Source: Lampris incognitus | Lineage: Eukaryota; Chordata; Actinopteri; Lampriformes; Lampridae | Length of the DNA: 64,000 nt | NCBI RefSeq assembly: GCF_029633865.1 | Contig: NC_079213.1 | Span: forward strand, 102,820,923-102,884,922 | Reading direction: 5' to 3' | Shown here: piece after piece, positions 31,402-44,000 of the stretch | How positions within the stretch are numbered: the stretch's first letter is position 1 | Layout: every line of letters starts with the position of its first letter | Notes under the pieces: model-generated | What the model saw: only the letters and a program-made list of their open reading frames with translations | Databases searched by the model: none | Told to the model about the DNA's origin: nothing | Made by a program: the position numbers and the translations under genes

Positions 31402-31520
31402 TTATTGAGCATGTATAAACACATGAGTGATGAAACGTTTCTCTCAATAAACATGTCCAGATCATGTAACTGATTCAACTTTCTGTGATTTTGTGGAGAT
31501 TATTGAGCATGCATGAAGAC
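31402..31520 (+). repeat. Penelope-like element end fragment
   Basis: GAGTGATGAAACGTTTCTCT and AATAAACATGTCCAGAT match the right terminal repeat of the element at 14437-18750. Bounded by GATTATTGAGCATG words on both sides (about 31402 and 31498). Confidence 0.65.
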
Positions 31521-31806
31521 ATTGTTGCTGAATCTTTTATGGTGCCATGTTTAGGGTATTTGGATATTAAAAGTTAGATTTTATCATTGATTTTGGTCTG
31601 ACTTAAATGTATGAAATATCAATCAATCAATCAAGTTGGGTATGCTATAAAAAGAAAGTTTGATTGATTGATCGTGGCTCAAAAGTCACGACTCTGTTGC
31701 TATGCTCTTAGTGGATGCAAGCCGGCGAAAGATCTTATTGGTTGAGAGGAGAAAAGAGGTGGAGCTTCGGTCTGTACTAGAAGCGATATTTTTTCCTAGA
31801 ACGGCG
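31521..31806. other. Region upstream of mfn1
   Basis: A TCAATCAATCAATCAA / TTGATTGATTGAT inverted pair (about 31620 and 31661), then a CCAAT-type word (ATTGGTTGAG at about 31738). No gene. Confidence 0.35.
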
Positions 31807-31929
31807 AAGTCATGACCCGCCCTACGCTGCCTCTGATTGGCTTACCCTGATGCCTAACCAATCTCTCTGCTCCCAACCAGCCAAGCCAGTACTAGCCAAT
31901 CAGATGCAGAATACGGCAGGTCATGACTT
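31807..31929. repeat. Inverted repeat with paired CCAAT-box words
   Basis: Arms 31807-31844 and 31893-31929 are reverse complements (AAGTCATGAC...CTGATTGGCT), about 80% identical, with a 48-base spacer that holds another CCAATC. May be a MITE or part of the mfn1 promoter. Confidence 0.6.
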
Positions 31930-32181
31930 TGCAATCCTGGGAGGGGGGGGGGGTTGGCGTACCAGAAACATGGAACATGAACCGCTCGCCAAGCACTGTC
32001 ATCACCTGACTCCGCCCCTTGTCCTGGCTGCAGTTTAGAAGGAAAGCAGCTGGAAGGTTAGCCAGGTTGTTTGCAAGTCACCTCTCAGCGTCGCAAAGTG
32101 GATTCTTGTCATTGTCACTGAAGAACCTTTTTTGTTTGTTTGTGCAATGAGAAGAAGTCAATAATCGCTTCGGTGTTTTTG
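31930..32181 (+). promoter_or_regulatory. mfn1: Probable mfn1 promoter and non-coding first exon
   Basis: Contains a GC box (ACTCCGCCCC, about 32009-32018) and ends at a consensus donor (TTTTG|GTAAGG, 32181/32182). The matching acceptor would be GGTATTTGCTAG at 32717-32728, 11 bases before the mfn1 ATG. The 31954-32047 part is duplicated at 25535-25628. Transcription start is not visible, and the non-coding exon is inferred from splice signals. Confidence 0.4.
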
Positions 32182-32739
32182 GTAAGGAAACAGAGTACTG
32201 TGGGGATCGCTAATAACGGCTTGCATGTAGCGCTAGCTTAGCTAGCTTGATGGTGCTAGAAGTCAGCAGGCGCTTGAGCGTTACCAAACACGCGTTTGAA
32301 CTAAGATGTCATGCGTGTGTTCGTCCTAATCTTTAAAATATTAAGTGGCGGAGATTTTGGGACAATAGCTACAGGATTTGACAGTTGCAGCCAGACGTTG
32401 TTAGTGGGTAAAAGATAACGTGCCCTGCTGCTACTTTGAGTTAACCACCAGTTTGCAAATCTTTACTGTTTTTAATGGAAAAGTATAAGCAATGGATTTA
32501 TGGAACCTAGCTAGCTGCCACTCGCCTAGCTGTTATGACACAGCTGCTGTCGGAATATACAAGGTATCAAACTATACGAGAGGAGTTCGTCACACTCTCG
32601 TGGTAAAGGTCAGATGTACAGTTTGGGTCAAACAGGACGATTTAGCTGCAGCCTGACATCGCTGCTAGCCTGAACTCTCCACGTCAATATCTCTCCTTAC
32701 GTTCTGACCCTTCCCTGGTATTTGCTAGATTTGAAAACC

Positions 32740-34966
32740 ATGGCTGCTGCCCATCCGCTCAGAAGAATGGACTCGGGTCAGGGGGACTTCTCTCCTCTGA
32801 AGCACTTTGTTTTGGCCAAGAAGAAGATAAGTGACGTGTTCGAGCAGCTAATGGAGTATGTAAAAGAAAGCTCAGCGTTTGTGGAAGGTAAGAGAGTGTG
32901 CTTGTCTTTGTCAAATGTCTTATGGCATCTGAATTTTAAGCTACATTGCGTTTTTATTCCAATCTCATGATATTTGTGTGTGTGTGTGTGTTGGATAGTA
33001 ACCTGTCAGAATAAAGCTTTGGAGAACATTGCCAGAGAGGACCAAAAAGCCCAAATCCAGACGTATGCTGAAAAACTGGCTATCATTAAGGAGGTGTTGG
33101 CACGGAGGCATATGAAGGTTGCCTTTTTTGGAAGGTAAATGATTGGAATCCAATCTGTGTTGCCAATTTGATTTCATGGTCTGTTTGATTGACCTCTGTT
33201 TTTCTAATCTTAGTTTGACAACGTTCATGAAGGAGTTTAGCTGAGCCTCTTAGCATATCAACATGAATTCCAACATCTTGTGGAACTATTTCACATTCTT
33301 TTTCATTTTAATTCTCAATAGTCTTCTTGGCATAGAGTTTTAGTCACTGCATCCAAGCCTTTTATTATTCAAAACCTGTGATGATGAAACCTTACTCACT
33401 CAGTCTGACACAGGTGTCAGACTGACTTGCCCGTATCTGGATCAGTTAAGAGTACAAACTGTAACAAGATTATCTTATCTTTGTGAGTGAATAGTTGTTG
33501 CACGTCTTTATGCATGCTCAATAATCCAGGTAAGAAAATCAAAGAAAGTTGAATCAGTTCACCTGGACACAACGTTTATAGTTGTTGCACTTTTCTAATA
33601 CATCAACTCTTGATACGCAGGGGGAAATTACTTCTGCTTCAGTCAGGTGACTGCTCAGGCATAGTGTTGCCCTATACACTGCTTGAGTTGTCAATACAAA
33701 AATTAGGAGTGATTTGAATATTGCTAACTACTAGTTTGTCCACCACTGCAGTGGAATAAAGAGTGTTTGTTCTTTCTATCCTCTTTGGTGAACCAACTAC
33801 TGCTGGTTGATGTCAATCAAATCACTATATGTGCAACACTTGGAATTGTTGGCAGGAATGTTGACACAGACATACTTTTGTATGAAGCAAGTGCAGTGGC
33901 CGATAGGCTGAATCGTCGCTTTGTCACCTCGCTTGGCGAAAGATAGTAACTTAACTAACATTTATATATGGGAGAATCTTTGAGGTGTTAAACATGGAAG
34001 ACCAGTGACTCCCTCTAGTGGAAAAATGTGATTCAGATTGTAATTCAGTTTTGCAGAAGTATTGAAGGTAGTAAGTGCGGCAAGTCTACACGATGGATGC
34101 ATACACTGTCACTTATTGTTTTGCTTGCTCCCAGGACCAGTAATGGGAAGAGCACGGTGATCAATGCCATGCTGAGGGACCGGGTGCTGCCCAGTGGCAT
34201 CGGCCACACCACCAACTGCTTCCTGAGCGTGGAGGGCACTGACGAGGACAAGGCCTACCTAAAAACTGAAGGCTCTGATGAGGAAAAGAGCATCAAGGTT
34301 TTTTTTTTTATTATTCTAAAGCTTTGACTTATCCAGGGAAGGTTTCCTGATGACACTGAAACTTTTATTCATACAGTTACACATATTTACAGCTGGTAGT
34401 TACACATTCGCTACCGTTAGACACTGAGTAGCATTACTGGAGCAGTTCTTGTTCTAGGTTACAAATTGAGAAACACACACACACAGAAAGAGCAGAACCT
34501 TAATGGCTCTGTGCATGATCACTAATTTGGCCATCTGTTGCATTAAACATGGTTGCATGTCTAGTTAATACACAGCCCTCCCTAACACTACTTTATATTC
34601 ATTGACTGGTCTCAGCCAGCTGTGAATATGTTTGGCATGGATTATTTGTTTTGATTACATGGGTTCCGAGGACAGACCTGTAGTGGAATAGTGAGAGGGT
34701 TTTAGTTGTAGCTGTGGAAGTGTTTCACTAAAGTTGGTCAGAATATAGGCTATTTACGTTAGCCTCCAGCTCGTCACCCTGCTAGCACACAATGATCTCT
34801 CATGTTTAGGTCTGGTTACTGACCTAACCCCTGAAGAAGAGCTTTCCATATGTGCTCCAAAATGTATTAGATGCCTTTTTTAAAATTGCTTTAAAGTAAT
34901 GACAAGACTGTGATAAAAAGAGAGTATAAATGAAAAGGGTAAATAGGTTGTATTCAAAGATTTGTT

Positions 34967-35000
<34 letters not shown>

Positions 35001-38000
35001 CGTGTGCGTGTGTGTGCGCGCGCGTGTGTGTGCGTGCGTGCGCGTGTGCATGTATCTGTGTAATAGTTAATGGTTATACCATCGCGATTTCCCAAATTCA
35101 CTATCTGCCTTCTCAAATTTACTTGACAGCTATACATTTAGGGCAGCATTGAACTTCTAAGTGATGTTTTGTCATCCTTCTGATGGGTGGGTAGAATTTA
35201 AAATAAAAATGTAAAAATATCAGCCATAGTTGCAATTTAACAATGTTTGACTTAATTTGCATGAGCAAAGATGTACAGGTTGCAGTTTTTCAATTTGATA
35301 ATTTGCACATACACTCACCGGCCACTTTATTAGGCACACCCGTCCAACTGCTCGTTAACGCAAATTTCTAATCAGCCAATCACATGGCAGCAACTCAATG
35401 CATTTAGGCATGTAGACATGGTCAAGACGATCTGCTGCAGTTCAAACCGACCATCAGAATGGGGAAGAAAGGTGATTTAAGTGACTTTGAACGTGGCATG
35501 GTTGTTGGTGCCAGACGGGCTGGTCTGAGTATTTCAGAAACTGCTGATCTACTGGGATTTTCACGCACAACCGTCTCTAGGGTTTACAGAGAATGGTCCG
35601 AAAAAGAGAAAATATCCAGTGAGCGGCAGTTCTGTGGGCGAAAATGCCTTGTTGATGCCAGAGGTCAGAGGAGAATGGCCAGACTGGTTCGAGCTGATAG
35701 AAAGGCAACAGTAACTCAAAAGCCACTCATTACAACCGAGGTATGCAGAAGAGCATCTCTGAACGCACAACACGTCGAACCTTGAGGCAGATGGGCTACA
35801 GCAGCAGAAGACCACACCGGGTGCCACTCCTGTCAGCTAAGAACAGGAAACTGAGGCTACAATTCGCACAGGCTCACCAAAATTGGACAATAGAAGATTG
35901 GAAAAACGTTGCCTGGTCTGATGAGTCTCGATTTCTGCTGCGACATTCGGATGGTAGGGTCAGAATTTGGCGTCAACAACATGAAAGCATGGATCCATCC
36001 TGCCTTGTATCAACAGTTCAGGCTGGTGGTGGTGGTATAATGGTGTGGGGGATATTTTGTTTGGCACACTTTGGGCCCCTTAGTACCAATTGAGCATCGT
36101 GTCATCGCCACAGCCTACCTGAGTATTGTTGCTGACCATGTCCATCCCTTTATGACCACAGTGTTCCCATCTTCTGATGGCTACTTGCAGCAGGATAACG
36201 CGCCATGTCATAAAGCTCGAATCATCTCAGACTGGTTTCTTGAACATGACAATGAGTTCACTGTACTCAAATGGCCTCCACAGTCACCAGATCTCAATCC
36301 AATAGAGCACCTTTGGGATGTGGTGGACCGGGAGATTCGCATCATGGATGTGCAGCCGACAAATCTGCAGCAACTGCGTGATGCTATCATGTCAATATGG
36401 ACCAAACTCTCTGAGGAATGTTTCCAGTACCTTGTTGAATCTATGCCACGAAGGATTAAGGCAGTTCTGAAGGCAAAAGGGGGTCCAACCCGGTACTAGC
36501 AAGGTGTACCTAATAAAGTGGCCAGTGAGTGTATAAAGAACCTGGTTTTGTTGAATGTACGGTCAGAAAGAACACAATGCATATAAACACAATTATCCAA
36601 AATTCATTAAGAATACCGGGGCAATATTATTTTCTAGAATACTGTTACTCATCATGTCTATCAGAAATTATCAGTGATGTGATTGATAGAATATGGTCAA
36701 ACCTGATGTGCATGTGAACAGAACAAATACTAATTTTAATCTTCCAGCTATGTTTAAACTGACACAGTAAAGCATGATGTTAACTGGGGTGTCAGGTGAC
36801 TGAAATGGGAGATGTGTGTGTGTGTGTTTGCGCGCGTGCATGTCCGCGTATTTGTTTTTATTTTTTTTTAGGCAGAGAGAGAGAGGCATAAAGAACACCT
36901 CTGAGAATGTTTCTTTCCCACAATGCAACAATTTAAAATAATTTAAACAATTTATAACGTCCTTTATTACCTTAATAACAACAAAGTACAGTGGAAGGTC
37001 ATCTCTCCTGATGGGTGTTTTCTCATGCACCACTCATTCCTCTGTTCACTCTCACCAGGTCAACAAGCTAAAGTTGAAGTGGATTAACAACAGAAAAAAA
37101 ATGTAACACCATTTTCACCACTGTTTCACAATATGGTCGTGATATTCTGTCCATCAACTGTGAGTTTAAACTGTGTACCTTCCAGTCTGGGTTGTGCGTG
37201 AATGATTGTGATCCCGTGAAGTCAATATTTACCCAACCTCCTTCTGCAGACAGTGAACCAGCTGGCCCACGCGCTCCACATGGATGAAAGTCTGGATGCT
37301 GGCTGCCTTGTCCGAGTCTTCTGGCCAAAGACCAAGTGTGCCCTGCTCCGAGATGACCTGGTGCTAGTCGACAGGTGACCTGGGAAAATCTGGTGGATTT
37401 GTTTTGTGATTTCCAGGTTTTGGGAGGGGGGGGGTTTGCACAATAAAGTCTAGTAAAGTTTTATCAGTCAGTTTGTGTGAATGAAAGTACAAGTGAACTT
37501 TGACATACATTATCTACACAGTATTTAAAGTTGTCTTTGTCCTGGACCTGGCTATTGTGTCCACATATCCAGAATAGAGTAATATTTACCCACCATAATA
37601 ACTTTGTATACCCTAAATGGTTGGATTGTCTGAAACTCTGATAAGACTTAATTTTCTGCCAGCAGCCAGCAGATTGCTGGTAAATTTTGGCTGTAGCTTT
37701 AGGAATTACGAGCCAAAGATTCATTCCATTTAAAAGCCTCCTTTGATTTTAAAGCCTTAGTTTTGTAGTAAAACGGTCACACAAGGTTCTTCTCATTAAA
37801 TGTGAACTTTTCTACAATACTAACATGAAAATCCCACCTGCCTTTCAGGCTAACATTAGTCATTTGAATAAGCTATGAGTTTTGTAAAACTGTCTGACAT
37901 TCTCAAGCTGGGAAATATAATTTTTATCCAGGAGTGGTACTAAATTGAAATACGGAGTATAGATTTCTTTCTTAGTCCAAATGACCATGTTAGCATTGAA

Positions 38001-41000
38001 TTCTTCCTGATGCTGGTTACGCATCCTGCAAGCATCTTCAAGCTAGCATTGGCATATATCATTGGCCTGATAACATTAGCTAAAATGATTGTCCTCTTAC
38101 CCAAGAGATGTCTAGCTTCTGCAGCCTAATTGATGATCTTTTGCTGCCAGCATCTTTTCATGCAGTAGTATAGACTGAACGAATAGATGGTAAAGCTCTC
38201 ACTTGGTCTAAAGTCCTGAATCCCATCCGATACTCCATAAGGTCCCATCACTAAAGTGTGTTCCACATAGAACTGAATTTTGCCTCTAGATTGAGGTCTC
38301 TCAATTTGATCAAAATTTACGCATGCTGGGAAAGCTGGACTGCTTTCCTTTGGTAAAAAGTTTGCTCTGTCCAGAAAGGCACATATTTGAACAACTCTTT
38401 ACAAATGCAGGTGTTAAGCATGTTCAACTTTGTTAAGATGAACTATTTGTCATCCACCTCGGTCAGACAGAGGGCAGCGAGTTGACCACGTGGTGTTTAC
38501 CTTGTCCTACATCATCAGCCTGTTCAAGAAACCATCCACTTTTTAAGGGTGCACTCTAAAACCCCTGAATTGGTCAATTAAACTGGTCTAACTGGCTCAA
38601 GTCGCATTATTCTTTGATATTTTTTTTTTGAGAAAATATGAGCCAAAGACTTATTTTTTTTTAATTGTGCTCAACTTTGTTCCTGTTTCACTTGGTCAAC
38701 TCTCCTCCTGTCCTCAGTCCCGGGACAGACGTCACATCGCAGCTGGACAGCTGGATTGACAAGTTTTGCCTTGATGCTGATGTGTTTGTGCTGGTGGCCA
38801 ACTCTGAATCCACGCTCATGAACACGGTAATGACCCCTTCAAACTCTTAGCCCAAACTTGGTTAATGTCTTCTTCAAATTTTACCTTTCTGCCTAGGAGG
38901 GTCTCATAGGTCATTCCAGCCTGTAGATTAAAATAGTTTTGATAATATTGTCCTGTCAAACCCGTGTTTGACGTCTTGGATTACTTCTTTTTTTTTAACA
39001 ATTTACACTTCTTGTGATCGTCTCTTATCATTTCTTTTTGACCAAAGTAATGGTGAAGTTTTCACAAAAGGATTCAGATTCGGGATCGAAGTCTGTTTTA
39101 TTTGCAGAGTAAGTTTTTACATGCCAGAAATTTGACTTGATGTGCTCATTGTTATATGTAGGAAAAACACAAATACCAAAATGATTTTTTTTGGAAAAAA
39201 GTAATATAAACATGCATATTAAGAGCTCACTCGTCAGCATCAACTGTGCAGCATACTGCTAGTTCAGTTGTGTTGAATAGGTAACCCATCTGATACCTGC
39301 AGGTCAGGGTATGCTTCTATCCAATCAGTTGTATTGGTTGCAAGTGCTGGCCAGATATTTGATTCCTCTGGTCAACTTTTAAATCTGGCTTGAACTCTTA
39401 TGCTGTCTTAAGATTTAGTTTTCGGTCACGTGAGTTTCCGTACTATCGGCACATATGGAGCTGCAAGTTGGGTGTGAGATGGAAGAGAAAGAAGAATTCT
39501 GGAGTGAGTTGGATGAAGTGGTGGAGAGTGTACCCAAGGGGGGGGGGGGTGATTGGAACGGACTTCAATGAGCATGTTGGTGAAGGGAACAGAGATGATG
39601 GGTAGGTATGGTGCCAAGGAGAGAAATGTGGGAGGACACAGATGGTGGTGGATTTTGTGAAAAGGATGGAAATGGCTGTGGTGAATACATATTTCAAGAA
39701 GAGGGAGGAACACACGGTGACGTATAAGAGTGGAGGAAAGTACACACAAGTGAACTATATCTTATGTAGAAGGCGCGATCTGAAAGGGCTTGGAGACTGC
39801 AAGGTGGTGACAGGGTAGCTAGGCAGCTTCAGGTGGTGGTATGTAGGATGACTTTGGAGACCCAGAAGAGGAAGAGAGTGAAGGCAGAGCCAAGGATCAA
39901 ATGGTGGAAGTTGAAGAAGGAAGACTGTTGTGTGGCATTCAGGGAAGAGTTAAGACAGGTACTGGGTGGGTGGTAGTGAAGAGTTGCCAGATGGCTGGGC
40001 AACCACTGCAGAAATAGTGAGGGAGACGGCTAGGAAGGTACTTGGTGTGTCATCAGGACAGAGGAATGAAAACAAAGAGACTTGGTGGTGAAATGAGGAA
40101 GTACAGCAAAGTATACAGAGGAAGAGGTTGGCAGAGAAGAAGTGGAATAGTCAGAGAGATGAAGAAAGTAGACAGGAGTACAAGGAGATGCAGCGTAAAG
40201 CGAAGAGAGAGGTGCCAAAGGCACAGGAAAAGGCGTATGGTGAGTTGTGTGAGAGGTTAGACATTAAGGAAGGAGAAAAGGACTTGTACCGATTGGCAAG
40301 ACAGAGGGACTGAGCTGGGAAGGATGTGAAGCAGGTTAGGGTGATGAAGGATAGAGGTGTAAATGTGCTGACAAGTGAGTAGTGTGTGTTGAGAAGGTGG
40401 AAAGAGTACTTTGAGGGGCTGATAAATGAAGAAAATGAGAACGAGAGAAGGTTGGATGATGTGGGGATAGTGAATCAGGAAGTGCGGAGCATTAGCTAGG
40501 AGGAAGTGAGGGCAGCTATGAAGAGTAGAAAGGCAGTTGGTCTAGATGACATACCTGTGGAGGCATGGAGATGTTTAGGAGAGATGGCAGTGGAGTTTTT
40601 AACTAGATTGTTTAACACAATCTTATAAAGTGAGAGGATGCCTGAGGAGTGGAGAAGTATACGGGTACCAATTTTCAAGAATGAGGTTGATGTGCAGAAC
40701 TGTAGAAACTACAGAGGTATAAAGTTGATCAGCCACAGCATGAAGATATGGGAAAGAGTAATAGAAGCTAAGTTAAGAGGAGAGGTGATGATCAGCGAGC
40801 AGCAGTATGGTTTCATGCCACGAAAGAGAACTACAGATGCAATATTTGCTTTGAGAACGTTGATTGAGAAGTATAGAGAAGGCTAGAAGGAGTTATGTTG
40901 TGTCTTTGTGGATCTAAAGAACGCATATGACAGCGTGCCAAGAGAGGAGGTGTGGCATTGTATGAGGAAGTCGGGAGTTGCAAAGAAGTATGTTGGAGTG

Positions 41001-44000
41001 GTGCAGGATATATATGAGGGAAGTGTGACAGTGGTGAGGTGTGAGATTGGAATGACAGATGGGTTCATGGTGGGATTACAGCAAGGATTGGCTCTGAGCC
41101 CTTTCTTGTTTGCAATGGTGATGTACAGGTTGACGAACGAGATCAGGCAGGAGTCTCCATGGACTGTGATGTTCACGGATGACATTGTGATCTGTAGCGA
41201 GAGTAGGGTGCAGGTTGAGGAGAGCCTGGAGAGGTGGAGGTATGCACTGGAGTGAAGAGAAATGAAAGTCAGGAGCAAGACGGAATACATATGCGTGAAT
41301 GAGAGAAAGTACAGTGGAATGGCGAGGATGCAAGGAGTAGAGGTGATGAAGGTGTATGAGTTTAAATACTTGGGGTCAACTGTCCAAAGTAACGGGGAGT
41401 GCAGAAGAGAGGTGAAGAGGAGAGTGCAGGCAGGGTGGAGAAGAGTGTCAGGAGTGATTTGCGACAGAAGGTTACCAGCTAGAGTTAAAGGGATGGTTTA
41501 CAAGGTGGCAGTGAGACCAGCTATGTTATATGGTTTGGAGACAGTGGCACTGACAAAAAGACAGGAGGCGGAGCTGGAGGTGGCAGAGTTGAAGATGCTA
41601 AGGTTTTCATTGGGAGTGACAAAGAAGGACAGGATTAGGAACGAGTATATTAGAGGAACAGTTCAGGTCGGGCGGTTGGGAGACAAAGCAAGAGAGGCAA
41701 GATTGAGATGGTTTGGACATGTGTGGAGGAGAGATGCTGGGTATATTGGGAGAAGGATGCTGAATATGGAGCTGCCAGAGAAGAGGAAGGCCAAAGAGGA
41801 GGTTTATGGATGTGGTGAGGGAGGACATGCAGGTGGCGGGTGTGACAGGAAGATGCAGAGGACAGGAAGAGATGGAAATGGATGATCCGCTGTGGCGACC
41901 CCTAACGGGAGCAGCCGAAAGTATTAGTATTAGTAGTAGTATCGTAGTAGTAGTAGTAGTAGTGAGTTTCCCTAGTACTTCAGCAGAAAATCGGCACAAG
42001 GCAAACTCGAGACTTCTGCAAGGAGAGAGGTGCACTAAAAATAACATTTTACGGATACCTTCGCACATTCACTGAAAAGGTTTGATAAAAAGATAGATCC
42101 TGGGATTTTAAGAATCGGTGTCGGTTCATTCAAATTAAAATAGAAGTCAATTGGAAAAATAGATCTTTTTATTTGGTCCTATACTTATTTGATTACAGTA
42201 CAGGATCTGGGTGCCAAGGACAAAGGAAAAATGTAAAGGGAATATTTTTCTTTTTTTTCTTTCAGAACTTTGCTTACTTGATTTTAATGAACTAGATTGA
42301 ACTTTTTGAGACAAAATAAAATATACTATTGATGTTTCTGTATGAATTGTCTGTATTAAAGTTTCATTCAAATTATGAAGCCTACCAAAACATTCATATT
42401 GACAAGATAGTTACCTAGCTTGCTAATTTATGGGGGCACAGAAAAGGAGCAAACCATGTTAGGGGAAAAATAATCTCTTCAGCAGTCAGTTCTTTAGCAC
42501 ACTGTATTATAGAGCTTCATGTTCAGCCTATATAATATGCAGGACTTTTAAATGTAGCAAAATTCAGTTTTCTTGAAGTCTTGTTCTGTACTGAAAGCCA
42601 GCCATAATCCTGCAGCTCTACTGTAGTGGAGGAACTGAAAGGAGTTAAGCTTTGAATTAACTAACGTATTTGGAAAGGGGCCCACTTGGATCTGTGCCGC
42701 CCAGAGCTTATTGCAGAGCAGGAATGCTGCTGCTGGTTCTGTTTTTATTTGGTAAAGCAGCCCAGAGGCCCTGCTCTTGTTTCTGTCCGCTCAGGCATTC
42801 ATGCTATGTGAGCCGGGATACACAGCCAGTCACAGACGTCCTTTAACCAGCCACAGCTCTTAAAGGGGAAGGAGAGACATTCTCTGCATAGGAATTAAAA
42901 AAAAAAACGGGGGTGTTGAGGATATTTGTGGCTATGTGGGTAATGAAAAATACCATAGGGTCAAACAACATAACTTTTTAGGCAGCTTAAATCCTGTCTA
43001 TGCAGTGTTTTCCATGTCACAGGCTCGACGTGTAGGACAATGCATGGAACATGTGACTGCTGGGATCATTGACGTAGATTTGGGTATGGACGGTAGGGAC
43101 ACGTTCCTACCAATGTCAGAGGACTACTGAGTTGTCCCTACCAATATTTTTAGCGATCTCAAATGACGTTTTTGACACTTTAACTCCACAACCCCTCCCA
43201 TCCATCAATGTTAGGTCTATGCAGAGTTGCAGGTTCGCAGGTTTCCTGCTGAATAGCGACTGCAGTAGCTTCTGTACAGTGTACGGCAGGGAATTAGCAG
43301 AGGTTGGTATTTGTCATAGTTTAAAAGATTCCTGTTAAACGATTCTATCAGAATCTATTATCTAGATCTAATATTAGTCATATAATTTGAGTTTCAGAGC
43401 TCAGTTCTAAATTGTTAACTTGTTAACATTGTTAACATTCATTGCTCAAACATGACATCATTTTAACATCATCAACTAACTCCCCCCCCTTTTTTTTTTC
43501 TCCCCAATTGTACTCGTCCAATTACCCCACTCTACCGAGCCGTCCTGGTCATTGCTCCACCTCCTCTGCCGATCCGGGGAGGGCTGCAGACTGACACATG
43601 CCTCCTCCGATACATGTGGAGTCGCCAGCTGCTTCTTTTCACCTGACAGTGAGGAGTTTCACCAGGGGGACGTAGCGCATTGGAGGATCACGCTATTCTC
43701 CCTAGTTCCCCCTCCCCCCTGAACAGGCGCCCCGACCGACCAGAGGAGGTGCTAGTGCAGTGACCAGGACACATACCCACGTTTGGCTTCCCACCCGCAC
43801 ACATGGCCAACTGTGGCTGTAGGGACGTCCGATCAAGCCAGAGGTAACACAGGGATGCGAACTGGCAATCCCCGTGTTGGTAGGCAACGGAATAGACCAC
43901 TACGCTACCCAAACGCCCCATCAACTAACATTTTACTGTTGGTAACTTTACGGCGAAATGCTCTCAAAAAAGGAAAATTGATATCGGCTCCCTTTTTATC

